Assembly: GCA_030435675.1 (NCBI GenBank)
Contig: CM059622.1
Span: 12,586,001 to 12,650,000 of the forward strand
Origin: Steinernema hermaphroditum
Lineage: Eukaryota; Nematoda; Chromadorea; Rhabditida; Steinernematidae
Direction of reading: 5' to 3'
DNA length: 64,000 nucleotides
The notes beneath the pieces are model-generated. The model ran no database searches and had not been told where the DNA came from. It worked only from the letters and a program-made list of their open reading frames with translations. The position numbers were made by a program, and so were the translations under genes. Below are positions 36,001 through 47,679 of the stretch, one piece after another (the stretch's first letter is position 1; each line of letters opens with the position of its first letter).

Positions 36001-39000
36001 GAACATGCACTAGGCGGCATCTGCCATTCTGAAGAGGACAGTTTTGTTCAAAATGAATCTGGCTACGTCTAGCATAATCCATTATGTACGCAAATAAAAA
36101 ACACTCACCTGTATCAGGGTCGATTTCGAAAAGGTCGTTCTCATTCGACTCCCGTCCATACTGGTCCACGAAACCGTACGTGATCTGATCTCTGTCGGGC
36201 TCGATCGCTTGAACTTGCAGCACTGGAGTTCCGCCTTGAGCGTCTTCTGCCACGAAGGCGGTGTACTGTCGTGTGGGCATGAACATGGGAGCTTCGTCGT
36301 TCGTGTTCTCCGTTCTGATGTGCACCTGAGCCTGACCCTGTAGCGGCGGATTCCCTTTGTCCGTTACGGTAACCGTAAACTTGTAAATGAAGAACTTCTC
36401 CCTGTTCTGGTCGGCGTCGAGTCGCACTCTCGCTGAGATTTCGCCTTTGGTGTTAATTGTAAAATTTCGGTCGTCGATACTGTAGACGAGCTCGGCATTC
36501 TTCCCGGAATCCTTGTCTTCCGCGTGCACTTTCAGAATCACCTCGCCAAGGCCTATGTCTTCTTTGGTAGACGCGGTATACAGAGGCTGGGAAAACGTGG
36601 GCGTATTGTCGTTTACGTCTACTACAGTAATCTCCAGGGGAACAGAAGATTCTTTGCCGTCTTCGTGGGCAATCACTGAAAGTCACCACTTCAGTTCACA
36701 TAACCGGTGATACCACGGTACCGCTGAGTTTGTGAAGCCTCGCCTGCGAGGGGTCGTCTCTGTCAAGAGGTTTCTTTAGCGTGACGACTCCCGTGTCAGT
36801 GTGAATGTCAAAGAACGCTGACGGTTCTCTCGTGTCAGGACCATTCGATTCCGAGAAGAGAGAATAACGGAGAGGCCCCTTTGTGCGGAACTCATCAACG
36901 GGTTTGAAGCGGTGCGTTTCGATTTTGACAACACTATAAAGCGCGAAATAAAGGCAAACCAGACGTACAATTACGGTAAAACATGGTCACTACAAAAGGC
37001 AAAACATATTCCCATGCCGGGAATCGAACCCGGGCCGCGTGGGTGAAAGCCACGAATCCTAACCACTAGACCACATGGGAAGGTGCTTACATTCCTCTTG
37101 AAATTGATGTTGCTGTTATGCAACTTCATCAGAGCGCCCCAGTTTGCAGTTCATAAGATATGGACATTGTAAGTTTCGATCGTCTCAATGACTTTCAATC
37201 CTGTTTTTTTTATTTTCAGTTTTTTTTTCTCTTTTAGTAAATATATGTTGATCACATTCCGCTACGCTTACCTGTTCTGAACCTCTGTATCCTCAAGCAC
37301 TGAAACTTCATACTTCTGCTCGAAGAACTGCGGTGGCCGATCTCCGGCATACACCTCCAAAACAGCGATTTCGCTGTCCTAAATTATCCATCTTGTTGAC
37401 ATCCCTTTTAATCGTCCCTATACTTGGCTCTTCTCCGTGTCATTTCCGTTCCTCGTGCGGTCTCTCGCCTGCACAAACACCTGATATGTCTCTCCGGGGA
37501 CGTAGCTTTTGGCAGCGGTGCGCACGGCACCGGACTTCGAGTCGACGACAAACATCCCCGGCGCTGAAAGCCGTTCGGATTAGATAAATCTTAATCAAGG
37601 ATGGACGCGCATAATTGCGCCCGTTGGGACGCGCGCTAATTCAATAAAATACTCACGTTCCGTGTTGATTAAACGGTACTCGACATCGGCGTCGCCAAGT
37701 CCTAATTCATCGCGGGCCAGGAACTGAATGGTGCCCATTAGCGGATTGAAATAATCGAATCAGTGCAAACCTTATAGACTTGGAAGCCAATCGGTCGGCT
37801 GAACGGCACCACGGCCAGATATGGCCGAGGCACGTTGAGGAACACGGGCGGTTCATCGACATCCTGAACTTCGACGACGATGGTTTGGATTCTCCCTAGA
37901 AGAACATGTGCAGAATTTGCATATTGTTTCTTTAATTAGCTCCCTCGGCAACAGCTGCCCGGCATCAACTCAATTCCGGATATTCCCCAATGTCTAATCA
38001 CCCATATGGTATCGTCTTTTTTCCGAGGGGACAAGCAATTAGTCATCGGACGCCGCGGCCGACTAATTTACCACACCTCACAGATCGCCGCTCGCTGTCA
38101 TTTGTCTTTTTGCGACGTCTTCCGCTTGTAATTGGCGCGAAGAAACATATGGAAGGCGCAAGGACAAAAGAGACAGTTAGCGGAAAGGTGCTGTGATGGA
38201 ACGATAATTGGTCGGCTACGGGAATTACAGGTGGATCTTCGGATGCCTAAGCTTAAAAAGAGCTGAAGTGGACTCAAAAAGGCAGACCAGAAGCTGGGAT
38301 TTCGTCGATCTGCTATGACATGGACATGCTGACTAAGATTTTGATGACTTTAAGAGTTGAAAATCGATCGTTTTACCCAAAGATCTGCAACCACAAATCA
38401 ACAATGAATTAACTCCAAACGCTACTGGAAATTCCTGACGGTGGTCCAATAAGTTCTGCAACTTTTAAAATAGGCCTACATCAACAACGAATTAGACCAT
38501 GCTACTTGAAGTTCTTAGCGATGGTAGCTTTAGGTCTTCTGACTCAATTCGCCTCTGCTTTTTGGACTGAAGCCTTCAGGAGCTCCAACGTGGTATGTAG
38601 TTGAGTTAGTTGAGTTCACCACCCTGTACATCAGATTGAAGGCTGTGGCTGCCTTAATTGTTGCTGGCTTTTTGGTATTATATTCCACTCAAACCCATCG
38701 ATTGCCAGCATATATCAACTGATCATAATTATGAATCTATCGACGAATTTAGTTCTTAAGGCTCCGAGCCGAGCCTAGCTTAAGGCTTTTTCCCTACTGC
38801 TGACCATTCACCTGCAATTTCTCGCAATATTTACCTCTATTCACGCACTGCGACCTCCTTGATTGCGCATAATCCAAATCCTCTTTCATCTCATTCCCAC
38901 TCAGTCATCCCCTTGGAAACAGTCCCTGTCAATCAGCGCTGACCCCAGACTCTCCCCTCGTCCAATCCGTCCCAATCACCTGACTAATTGGTCGCGGCCC

Positions 39001-41397
39001 GAGCGCCATCTTAATTACATTCACAGTCACTCCAATGGCGACAGAAACAAACAACAAATTACATATCCCGTTGGGAAGATCGACGGTCTTGGTGCGAGCG
39101 GCGCCGTCGCCGACAATCCAATTATGTGTTGCAGAAGGCCCGGTTATTGTTTTAGGCCGCGACTGTTTTTGGACCCTGCATTTGCATATGAATGTTAATT
39201 AAGTTAAATGGGGAGCTACGATGAAGCAGATGCTGCTGTGCAACAGTTGGAGATAGTACCAAAAGCCAGTTTTGTGTACTGCATCTTGATAAAAGAATTC
39301 GTCGTCCTTTTCGGCATTCGGCCCCTCTCATTTCCAACCGAAACCACTTCCCTCTCAATAGGTAGCAATTAAGAGTGAACGCTGCGGCGGCCCGCCGCGT
39401 TTCATTGCATAATATCGTCGTTGCGGGAGGCCACACGCACTGCACGCCAACCAAATATGATTGATGTCGCTGAATAATTGACATTCGAAACGTTGTAATT
39501 GCGCCTCAATTAAGTTGCATTCATGTTGCGCGATCGTCAATTGAACCAAAGAGTGGATTGAAATTCGGACTGAAGTGTTGCGCAATCGGTTTAATGGAAA
39601 CCTATCTGTGGCATCAGATGTCCAAAAGTAGAAAATGAGGACACCTAAGATTCAGGTTCATTTCAGGACGGCCCCTACACTTTTGATCTCTAGAGTTCTG
39701 GCGATTATCTCTGTCAAGCTCTAATCCAAGCTAATCACCCAAAGTCCAAATCGCTTCCATTGTTTACAGGAAGCCGCTAAACATCGTGTTTACAAATTAC
39801 GCAACGTTCGGATACAATTTCATTTCCCCCACTTTTCCCCCGTTCTCGCACACTCATAAACAATCCCCTACCCGCTGTGTTCGTTAGCCAAAGCCGGCGT
39901 CGCTCCCCATGCGGGCCGATTTCCGCATCCCTCCCGCGCGCACGCTACCACTCGAGACGACCCGTCGTCGTGAAGATTAAGGAAATTAAATTCGTTTATC
40001 CCCGCGCCGGAGGCCCTCAACTTAGCCCTTCGGGGCTCTTTTAATTAAAGCAATCACCCCGCTTTATCCGCGTCCCGACTTACCATTACCGTAGCCGTCC
40101 TCGATCTGCACACTCAGCATAATTTCATTCGTTTTTTCGAAGTCCAGCTCGCCGATTAGCTCGATTGAGCCGTCGGAGCCGACGGAGATTTGGTCCTTTA
40201 CGACTGGAGCCAGAATGACGCGTTCGTCACCGAAGAGTCGGATCTTCTGCTCCAGCATTCCAAGCGGGTGGCCTTCCGGCAGTTCGATGATGATGTCGTT
40301 GCCCAGGTCACGACGGCGATGGTCCCGCCGATGGCGCTGAGGCTTTGAGGGCTTCAGGGAAGCGGAGATGTATGAAGCTTTGTGAGATGACCTGAAATAT
40401 AAACACAATTACCGATGTTTTACCGTGAAAATCTGCATTTAGAGGGACCCACTATCGCATATCCGAAACCAAATAATACAGTCAATAAAGACCATTTCTT
40501 TTGTTCCTTTTTCCCAGTATCCATCGTCCCTCGCTCTCGCTTCTTCCACTTCTTCTCTCCCTAATCCGATTAAGCTTCTGTTTTAGTGTCCGTAATGCGA
40601 TCGGTGCGCGTCGGCGTCTTCTAAGCGCCGCGCCACTGCTGTCACTTCTTCCAATTCCTTGGGGGCACCGCTAACCCGTTTCCCGTTTCCTCTGTCGCCA
40701 CTTACCCCTCCGACGGTCGCACGACAATCTCGATCCTGGCGGTGGCCATCGACAGACCATCCTCATCGATGGCGGCAATGTAGAAGCGATGGAGAATCGC
40801 GCTGTCGTTGTGGGACGCGCTGCGAGTTAATGAAACCTATAATCGTTTGTCAGTGGACTGTCACTCAACTAATCCGACCTCAGCAAAGCGTTTTCCGAAG
40901 TCGTCGACTCTCGTCGAAATCTTGATCAGAGATTTTTCATGTCTCTCTGGATACTTCAACTGGAAATCGACCTTCTTCTCGGGATCGCTAAGTTGGATGG
41001 GCCTGACAAATTCCAGCAGACTGTTCGAAAGGGAAGTGGAGTGTATCTCCGTGGCGTAGACGGTATTTTCGAAGCGAAGTCCATCGCTGTAGAGAGATGC
41101 ATCTATGCAGAACGAAGCGACTTACGTGTCCTGGACTTCGACCAATAAGTAGTAGAAGGTATTCGTCGGTGAGTCATTGTCATAGACCGTGGACATCACC
41201 GTCACGGGAATGTTGAGACCGGCTAGGTTGCTGAGATCTCCGTTTGTCGTTAACCGGCATAGAGAAGATAAGTGAAATAAACGGGAGTATTTGGAGTGTT
41301 CAATGGAGATCCTGGATTCGGGTGGACAGATGCGGCGGTGGTCGCCAGAGAGATCGACCACCAACCAGCCAGGTGGGGCGTCATGGGGAACGCGATA
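14256..41397 (-). CDS. hmr-1: classical cadherin, long CadN-like isoform (5' end not found)
   Basis: Exons, 5' to 3': 41126-41397, 40879-41086, 40706-40836, 40084-40391, 37771-37895, 37657-37723, 37424-37563, 37272-37378, 36722-36933, 36109-36675, 35407-35983, 35187-35364, 34710-35141, 33835-34213, 33645-33788, 33300-33604, 32971-33256, 32772-32926, 32495-32730, 32342-32450, 31286-31515, 17974-18347, 17771-17928, 16945-17646, 16457-16614, 14566-16403, 14352-14518, 14256-14303. All junctions keep phase: 2870 codons plus stop, lacking only the signal-peptide exon(s). Many cadherin repeats with linker motifs such as [34 protein letters not shown]; then an EGF/LamG/EGF/LamG block, one membrane helix ([20 protein letters not shown]) and a classical tail. 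The tail has the p120-type [16 protein letters not shown] and beta-catenin-type [19 protein letters not shown] motifs, identifying the HMR-1/N-cadherin orthologue that binds JAC-1 and HMP-2 at adherens junctions. Confidence 0.93.
14304..14351 (-). other. hmr-1: 48-nt frame-preserving intron or retained segment in the cadherin tail
   Basis: GTAAGATCC at the donor, CTAATCG branch-like sequence and TTTTCCAG at the acceptor mark a typical minimal intron, but its 48 nt contain no stop and keep frame. Splicing joins PVDQD to [11 protein letters not shown], resembling the conserved WGPRF end of classical cadherins; retention would insert 16 residues before it. Confidence 0.6.
18348..20799 (-). other. 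hmr-1 intron between the short-isoform first exon and the shared exons
   Basis: No supported gene. It contains a candidate 27-nt in-phase microexon at 18693-18719 (donor GTAAAG, weak GTGAG acceptor) that would add nine codons (NGSAAIGG region). The open frames here, for example 18764-19198 minus and 20434-20715 minus, have no recognisable content. Confidence 0.5.
21850..22232 (+). repeat. two-copy tandem duplication, about 200-bp unit
   Basis: GCGAGGAACGGTGGTCGTA occurs at 21862-21880 and 22065-22083; AAAGACAGTT, GAGCGGAAG/GAACGGAAG and GATGACCAA...GACGAGTC follow in the same order in each copy (unit ends near 22010 and 22232). The copies are diverged. No coding content. Confidence 0.65.
26322..26394 (-). 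tRNA. tRNA-Phe (GAA)
   Basis: 73-nt cloverleaf: acceptor stem GCCATGA paired with TCGTGGC, D arm with TAGCTCAGTTGGGAGAGC, anticodon loop CTGAAGA (anticodon GAA) closed by TTAGA/TCTAA, T arm GCCGG-TTCGATC-CCGGC, discriminator A. A TTTTT terminator follows at once. It lies in the large hmr-1 intron, in the same direction as that gene, and is identical to the copy at 45510-45582. Confidence 0.96.
32157..32229 (+). tRNA. tRNA-Phe (GAA), variant copy with a T-stem mismatch
   Basis: Same as the other two Phe genes except for one base in the T stem (CCAGC instead of CCGGC), which creates a C-A mismatch opposite GCCGG. Anticodon GAA, A and B boxes and a TTTTTT terminator are intact. It sits in the 826-bp hmr-1 intron 31516-32341, antisense to the cadherin gene. 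Confidence 0.93.
34281..34492 (-). tRNA. tRNA-Leu (AAG) interrupted by a palindromic 130-nt intron/insertion
   Basis: Mature parts form a complete class II tRNA: acceptor GGCGAGA/TCTCGTC, D arm TGGCCGAGCGGTCTAAGGCG, anticodon arm CTGGT-TTAAGGC-ACCAG (anticodon AAG), long variable arm TCTCTTCGGAGG, T arm GTGGG-TTCGAAT-CCCAC, discriminator A. Between tRNA positions 37 and 38, exactly the eukaryotic tRNA intron site, lie 130 extra nt (34325-34454) that form a near-perfect inverted repeat. The insert has no run of four T on the transcribed strand, so Pol III could read through it; a TTTT lies just after the 3' end. TAAGGC borders both sides, compatible with an insertion duplication. The gene is inside the hmr-1 intron 34214-34709. 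Confidence 0.9.
34325..34454. repeat. near-perfect palindrome inside the tRNA-Leu gene
   Basis: Arms of about 59 nt (34330-34388 and 34397-34455) are complementary at about 53 of 59 positions, separated by an 8-nt AT-rich loop. Landmarks in each arm are GTCACATACTCCACGG, GCAAGCCGCACGCGCGGGGT and CTCCATTTA. No other copy is seen in this window. It could be a miniature foldback transposon or an unusually long hairpin tRNA intron. Confidence 0.92.
34589..34662 (+). tRNA. tRNA-Ile (AAT)
   Basis: 74-nt cloverleaf: acceptor GCCGCCA/TGGCGGC, D arm TAGCTCAGTCGGTTAGAGC, anticodon loop CTAATAA (AAT) closed by TGGGT/GCCCA, T arm GCAGG-TTCGACC-CCTGC, discriminator A, TTTT eight nt downstream. It shares the hmr-1 intron with the tRNA-Leu gene, in divergent orientation, antisense to hmr-1. 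Confidence 0.96.
37009..37080 (-). tRNA. tRNA-Glu (TTC)
   Basis: 72-nt cloverleaf: acceptor TCCCATG/CATGGGA, D arm TGGTCTAGTGGTTAGGA, anticodon loop CTTTCAC (TTC), T arm CCCGG-TTCGATT-CCCGG, discriminator A, TTTT about six nt downstream. It lies in the 338-bp hmr-1 intron 36934-37271, in the same orientation as the cadherin. Confidence 0.96.
37896..40083 (-). other. 2.2-kb hmr-1 intron, nothing recognised
   Basis: Flanked by exons 37771-37895 and 40084-40391, whose phases match. It is the only intron of several kilobases in the long-isoform tract; I see no tRNA, repeat family or exon in it. Confidence 0.6.
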
Positions 41398-44300
41398 CTG
41401 AATGAAAGAAAATGAAAAAGGAACACAAGAGAAAGAGAAAAACACAAAAAAATGTGTTTTAGGGAGACTGATTGGAGGAGTCTCATCTATAGATGGTTTT
41501 CAAAAGGGCCGTTCTTTGTGATCCAGCTCATTAAATGTACTTAGCTTTACCAATTGTTTGTCATTGTTGCTTTCAGAACACTAATAAAAATGTAACAAAA
41601 GTGTATTTTGCTTTTTCAAGGACGATTGAAGGAGCCTCATCTGCAGGTGGTCATCTACATGGGACTGTTTGGAGCGGCACACAATTTTCTCTTGCTACTT
41701 TTGAGCTATCCACCAGCTATCATCGCATTCCTCACCATTCCTTAGATGCACCTTTGGTAACCCCTCTTTTTTAACCTTCTTTCCTATTTCTCTCCCAAAA
41801 TCTTCGAACATCCTGTAGGACCCCTCAGTCTATTATGCAAACGGAAGAACCCTCCTCCGTGCTCTCCTCGATTATGGGAGCGCTGGACGGGACAAAAGAA
41901 GCTCTCCGGGTGGAGTGTTCCCGAGTGCCGATTACGCGCACTCGGTGTTCCCATTCACGGCACGCCTGTGCGTGTGGCCCTGGCGCACTTGAACTTGTCG
42001 CGCACCATAGCACCCCATCGATTAGCGGCCAAGTGGGTTCGGATGGATTGGCGATTAGCGCTCTATCGGTTCAGCCAAGTGAGCGTAACGGATTTGTTGC
42101 GACGGTGAAGGGGTAAACAGTTATGGAGAGGTACTTGGATGGGACTAGAAGGCAAAATGGAGAATCTAGAGAATGTGATGGTAAACATATAAGGTTAACA
42201 GGTGTAGTCAGAGAGGGCGTATGGAAGCATACCTGTATTCAGTGCTATCAGCCAGAGGTGAAAAACGTGTAAATACATAATGGAAGTAGAGAATACTTGA
42301 ACAAAGCTACGATCAAGGCATGATCAGATTTCAGAGATTTCGTAGATTTCAATATAAATGCATTTTTCGCCATGTTCGTCTTCTCCCTGGGTGTGTATAA
42401 CCCTCTCACAGACCTTCTTCGAACACTCCTTTTCCCTAAACGATGCCGCTAATCCTAATCGCCTTTAGTTCCCTCTCCCTTCCTTCCACCGCTACCCCTA
42501 CAAACAATCAATGTGAAACACAGCCGCCACCCGCATCGTCCCCTCCTAATCCTTCACGCGATTCCCCTCTGATCGGCTCAAATAAATCCGCACCCATATG
42601 GTCTAACCATCACCCGCTCTTGTATATCATCTTCCGTCGGAGGCCACCAGCGCTCTAGTAGACAGTCCGGCTGCGCGTTTTGCATAAACACATTTCGCTT
42701 GCACAGTGACCCGTACCTTTTGAAGAGTGCTTTCGGGGCATCGAGAAGTCGCAACTAATAGCGCGCCATTCAAGTGAAGCCGGTGCGCGCGGGCCGATGA
42801 CGGCGAGCCAAATTAGTTGCGCAACGTCGACTTCTTCGCCGTCGTCGTCCTTTTGAATAAGAATTAAACGGCTGAAGGGAGCGGGCAAGGAGCGCGAGAT
42901 GAATAAGCGCATATTAGCCCTGCGGGGATGTCAAATTACATGTCACAATGCAGTGCAGCCAGTATTATTCGTGCTTTCTATAGATTGTGTTTTGGGAAAC
43001 GAGGCAACATATGATGTAAATGCAGCAGTCACTAAAGGGAAAGAGGAGTGAATCATATAAAAAGTGGTAAAAGAATCGCTGCGATTTACCTAAGGAAGTG
43101 AGGGTAGATAACTACAGTAATGTAGGCGATGACTTACAGAAGGCTATGCAAATAAGATATGGGCTTGTTGTTCTGATCTTAAATGAAGCTCATTTTTTAT
43201 TTGATAGTCCAGTACAGGACTGAAACATAGAGCAAAAAGGATCGTGCATATTCTAACTATGGCCAAACCGTAAGTGCTTCCTATACCGTGTCGCTCCTTT
43301 AGAGATTCTAGAGAGAGATAAAGAAAATTTAGGTGCTAAGAAAGCAGAGTTAGCTGAGTCACAAAGAGGCCCTTTATCCAACAAACTACGCTATTCATAG
43401 GATACCTACACGAATGACTTTTCAGAAATCAGTCATTATTTATTACATAATAGTAGAGACATAAGAAACCAACCGTTTCGACGTTGACCTGGTTTGCTGC
43501 AGATAACCTCTCTAATAAGAAGAGAAACGAATAAATAAAACTGGCAGTGAGCAGCATGATATCACACTAGACTACGAATATTCCACCTCAGCCGGTCACA
43601 CCATAACCTCGCGTTGGTGATTTCTGCAATTAGCACACAATTAGTTGTTTTGGCGCGGATGACTACGCGTCGAGAACATCTTTTTGGGGACCGCCGCCGC
43701 GAGAAGAAGAAGAGATTAGGATCAATATCTTGTCTATGGCGTGACGACAAGCCTGACGACTCGAGGACAACTGCCGGAGGGCCACGGCGACAGCAGAGGG
43801 CACGCAAAACGCGCAAAAAAATGCGGTGTTTACGCTGGAAGGGGAAGGAAGCGGAGGGTGGAGGGCGCGCAAGTGCGCGATAGACATCTAAAGTTGGACG
43901 GCAGATGACGGTTTTTGGCGATAAACAACTTGGGTGAGTCATGTTTGGAGGAAATAAGATCGGTGGTAAGAAAAGCACAAGCTGAAGAACCTCCCGTGGT
44001 CAGTCTTTCTTCCTCATTTGGGCTCCGCTCAACCTAACGACTCGGCTAGGGGTGGGGCCACGCCCACTCAACGGACCTCGCTGTTACTTGCAATTAATTA
44101 ACGCCTGCGTGTTGAGAAATTTTGGGGTATTTACATAAGTTGACAAACGTATAGTCGTAGAGGATTTTACTAAAAAATAAAATATGCATGTACAACCTAA
44201 ATAAATCAAAAGCGAACGCAGGTCTTCTGAGGTTGTTTGGATGCAAATAATCAAAAAACCAATGAATTTTCGATTCGAAGCGGTAATTTTCTTCAGTAAA

Positions 44301-45509
44301 ATTGTTGTTCCGACTTACAAAGCTACCGTGCTTTCGTGATGATACTCCCGCATCCATACATAACAATTTACTCCATTGACCTTAATAACAACAATATCCG
44401 CTCGCGCATTCATAATTTATGGATGTTTTGGTCTGCTTGTGAATCGTATACATACGTCTATGCATTACATAACATCCTCAAATATTCCTAACAAAATCAA
44501 ATCCCAAAAAAGCGAGAATTATCTTCCTCTGGTAAATGATTTATTCCCGCTCCCGCCACTCCACTCCCCAAAGGGTAATCAATTCGTCCTAACTACTCGC
44601 TTCGAGAAAAATGCTCGTTCTTGCAACGTCCACTGGGACCACAAGAAGTCGTTCTTACTCTGCACTAACATCTCTCCATTTTCGGCATAATCAGTCAATT
44701 TGTCCTCACGTCCTCCAGCGTAATCCATTAAACGAAGCGATCGCAAAAACACCGAATCGAAACTTTATGGCCGAGTGGTACATGTGGACACGGGCTGTTA
44801 ATTAAAAATTCCCGCTTCCAGGTGTTCGCCTCCCGGCGGTAATTGGATTATTTTCTGGCGTCCGAAATAACGTCTCTCCGTGAACGTAGGAGGCAATTTT
44901 GGCGCATTCGGCAAACAAACACTCGAATTTGCATCAATTTGCATGTGAGAGTTCGGAAGGAGACAAACAAAAAGCGGCTTCTACACCGCACTCTCCACGA
45001 ATACTCGCAAATAGCGCGCCCGTTGGCAATAAATTGTCGTTTATAGCGCCAAACGACAAATGACTGAACGTGCGGAACACTGGCGAATCGAGCTAACAGC
45101 CGCGCGGGGAGTGCGAAGTTGCTAAATGGGTTGAGTAAGGGTACTAAGAGGCCATAAAAAACAGCAAAGATGGGCTGCAGCCTTACAGCATATGTGGAGA
45201 GGGGCGATTATTCGAAAAGAAAGGAGAGGGCAATTGGCAGTAAAAACTTTTGAAGCATATGGGATGTCAGTGATTTGATTTTATGGAAATGCACATCATT
45301 CGAAGAGAAGTGTGTCATCAGGAACGGATGGATATCGTGTGCCAAAGATCCTTCTACTGCCTTCTTCTAACTCTCTTAAGAGATCGCTCTTAAGAAAGTA
45401 CTTAGAACAGGAGGGCAATAGAACTTGAAGAGATTTTTAAAAATTATATTTGGGGATCAGAACGCATAATCATAAAAGATGACAAGTGGGCAAAAAAGTA
45501 CAAAATGAT

Positions 45510-45582
45510 TGCCACGAGCCGGGATCGAACCGGCGACCTTTAGATCTTCAGTCTAACGCTCTCCCAACTGAGCTATCATGGC
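45510..45582 (-). tRNA. tRNA-Phe (GAA)
   Basis: Identical over its 73 nt to the copy at 26322-26394: GCCATGA acceptor, CTGAAGA anticodon loop (GAA), GCCGG-TTCGATC-CCGGC T arm. TTTT follows four nt downstream. It lies upstream of the last identified hmr-1 exon, probably in the first intron or promoter of the long isoform. Confidence 0.96.
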
Positions 45583-47378
45583 ACTGTTTGTTTGCTCTCA
45601 CGTGTATACAAACCGATCGCTCGAGTAGATCACAATGAAAAACACACTTTTTAACAGCTTATAACAGGATTCAAAAAACTGCGATCGTAAACAACAAACA
45701 CAAACAGTTTTTGGAACTCCTCCGGCATCTCCGAACAGAAAAACAAGAGTGTGGAAAGAAAGAAAGAAACCTACGAAATGTCGCATACATCGGAAGCTAT
45801 TTTGATTTACTTTACTGATTTATTTCAAATGAGGTTCCTTTTGAAGTATTCAAAACTTATCACTAATAAGCAAGTAAAGAAGATATAAACATACAAACGC
45901 TCAGAGCAACTTAGAGCTTAGAGCAAAGTAGAGCAACGCCGTCACAAGACGGAAAAACATGAAAGCCCGAAATCGTGCATCTTTAATGAGAGCCGAGGCA
46001 AAGGGCCCGTATCTGCGCGTCAACTTTCTTAATCACACCCGGAACGCGCAACCCAAACAGCAGCGGCGACAGTTTCGTTTTTCTATCGGTGGCTGTTACA
46101 ACAGGGCGCGCGGCCGCTGGCGGCGCCAGATGTGCGGGAAAGGGCCCGGACAGGGCAGCGAGGGGACATAGCTGGAAGTGAGGACGAGGGTGGAGCCACC
46201 GGCGGAAGGAAGAAGGATATGCGCGCACGTTGCCGCGGTTTTCTTAAGACAAAGGCGCGAGTAGCGAATGATTTCCGCTCGAGAGGTCGACGAAAGCATG
46301 CGTGATAAGTGGGTATTTAGGCGGTATTAGGAGAGAGATGAGAGTCTGGATTGGACGGAACTTGAGCTAGGCTGCGTGAAAGTGCATTTGCGCATTCAGG
46401 GAATGGAGCAATTGTTCAAATTTCTAAAGGACACGAACGTTCCAGTCCATTAATTCTATTAAACGAAGCGAACGGCACCGTTTTAGTACGGCACCACTAA
46501 TTGGAAAGGAACTAATCCTTGGAATTGTTCGAATATTTTAGCACTTCCTTGACTTTAAAATGCGGTACCAATTGAGTTACTAAATCGATAGAAGTTGAAC
46601 TGAATTTGATGTTAATCGAATATCGAATTAACGCTAGAAAATGCGGAACGGTGGTTTTTTCTAAAGCAAAGAATGTGCCAGTAATTGAGTTCTGTCAAAT
46701 TCTGGGTGGATCAGATATTTTTAGGGCTTGGAACAGCTGAGACCGATACACAATTATCACCTTCTTGGCTCGCAACGATTCTGCAAAAGACGATCTGGTC
46801 CCTATTGACTTTTACTCAATGTTTTTGAGAAAAATGAGGGTCTGATTCAGCAGCTCTTTTCAGCATTCCACTGTGTATCTGTGTATTAAGCTGTAACCAT
46901 CAAACACGAAGTCCGTCCGGGGATTCCCCCCCCCCTCCCCCTCACAAACAAAGCCACAAAAACACCAAAAAATCCAGGCATTGACCACCTCATCTAAAAA
47001 AAAACACCAAAATTAGATGGCATTATGCGAGTGGCCGCTGGCGAGGATGGCGAGCGCCTTCGAGTGGCGAGCGCACTTGTGCCCTCCAACGGCGATACCA
47101 ATTCGTCGGCGCCACTGCGGATTCGGCTAATTATCGGCACGGAGCGCGCTTCACGCAACATCACCAAAAATGGAATTCATTCGATATCGTGCAAGTGAGT
47201 ACGCAACCCATAGGGGTGTGCATAATCGAATGTGACGGCGGCTGAAAGACAACTTGACACTAAAAGTGCGTAATTGGCCGAAGTTGGCAGCTGATCCCGC
47301 GATGGCGTTGCACAGAAAATTGAATTCGGGAAATTGCCGTGGAAGTGAAACTACAAGGGTTAGCCGTTAGAGGAATAG

Positions 47379-47679
47379 GTTAGAGCATAGAGCAGGTTAA
47401 GGACCATCTGGACGGAATAGGCCTCAGTCAAGATCAGTCAATGGATAAGTGACAAATCATATTGTGAGGTGACAGTTAACTGTACTCCACGAAGCACCCA
47501 TCGACTATGTCCAAGGAGGAAATATTACATGATTGTAGGATGTTTAAAATATCGGTCAAACATTTTATGGATCACCCGAAGACCTGAGTCTGAGTCTCGA
47601 GATTTCGGACTCTTTGGCATGTGGTTTAGAGTGTGGAGTATGTTAAGGACCGCCAGGACAGAATAGGCCTCCAAGATCA
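47379..47679 (+). repeat. short direct repeat pair
   Basis: GGTTAAGGACC and GACGGAATAGGCCTC at 47393-47430 recur as TGTTAAGGACC and GACAGAATAGGCCTC at 47638-47673, each preceded by TTAGAG and followed by AAGATCAG. About 58 bp each, 240 bp apart. Confidence 0.6.

Noticed and set aside
45598..45786. Minus frame starting MRHFVGFFLSFHTLVFLF as the missing signal-peptide exon of long hmr-1
   Set aside because: Hydrophobic and with a possible phase-0 donor, but it is a TTTC-rich stretch next to a tRNA and nothing ties it to the cadherin; kept only as a weak candidate.
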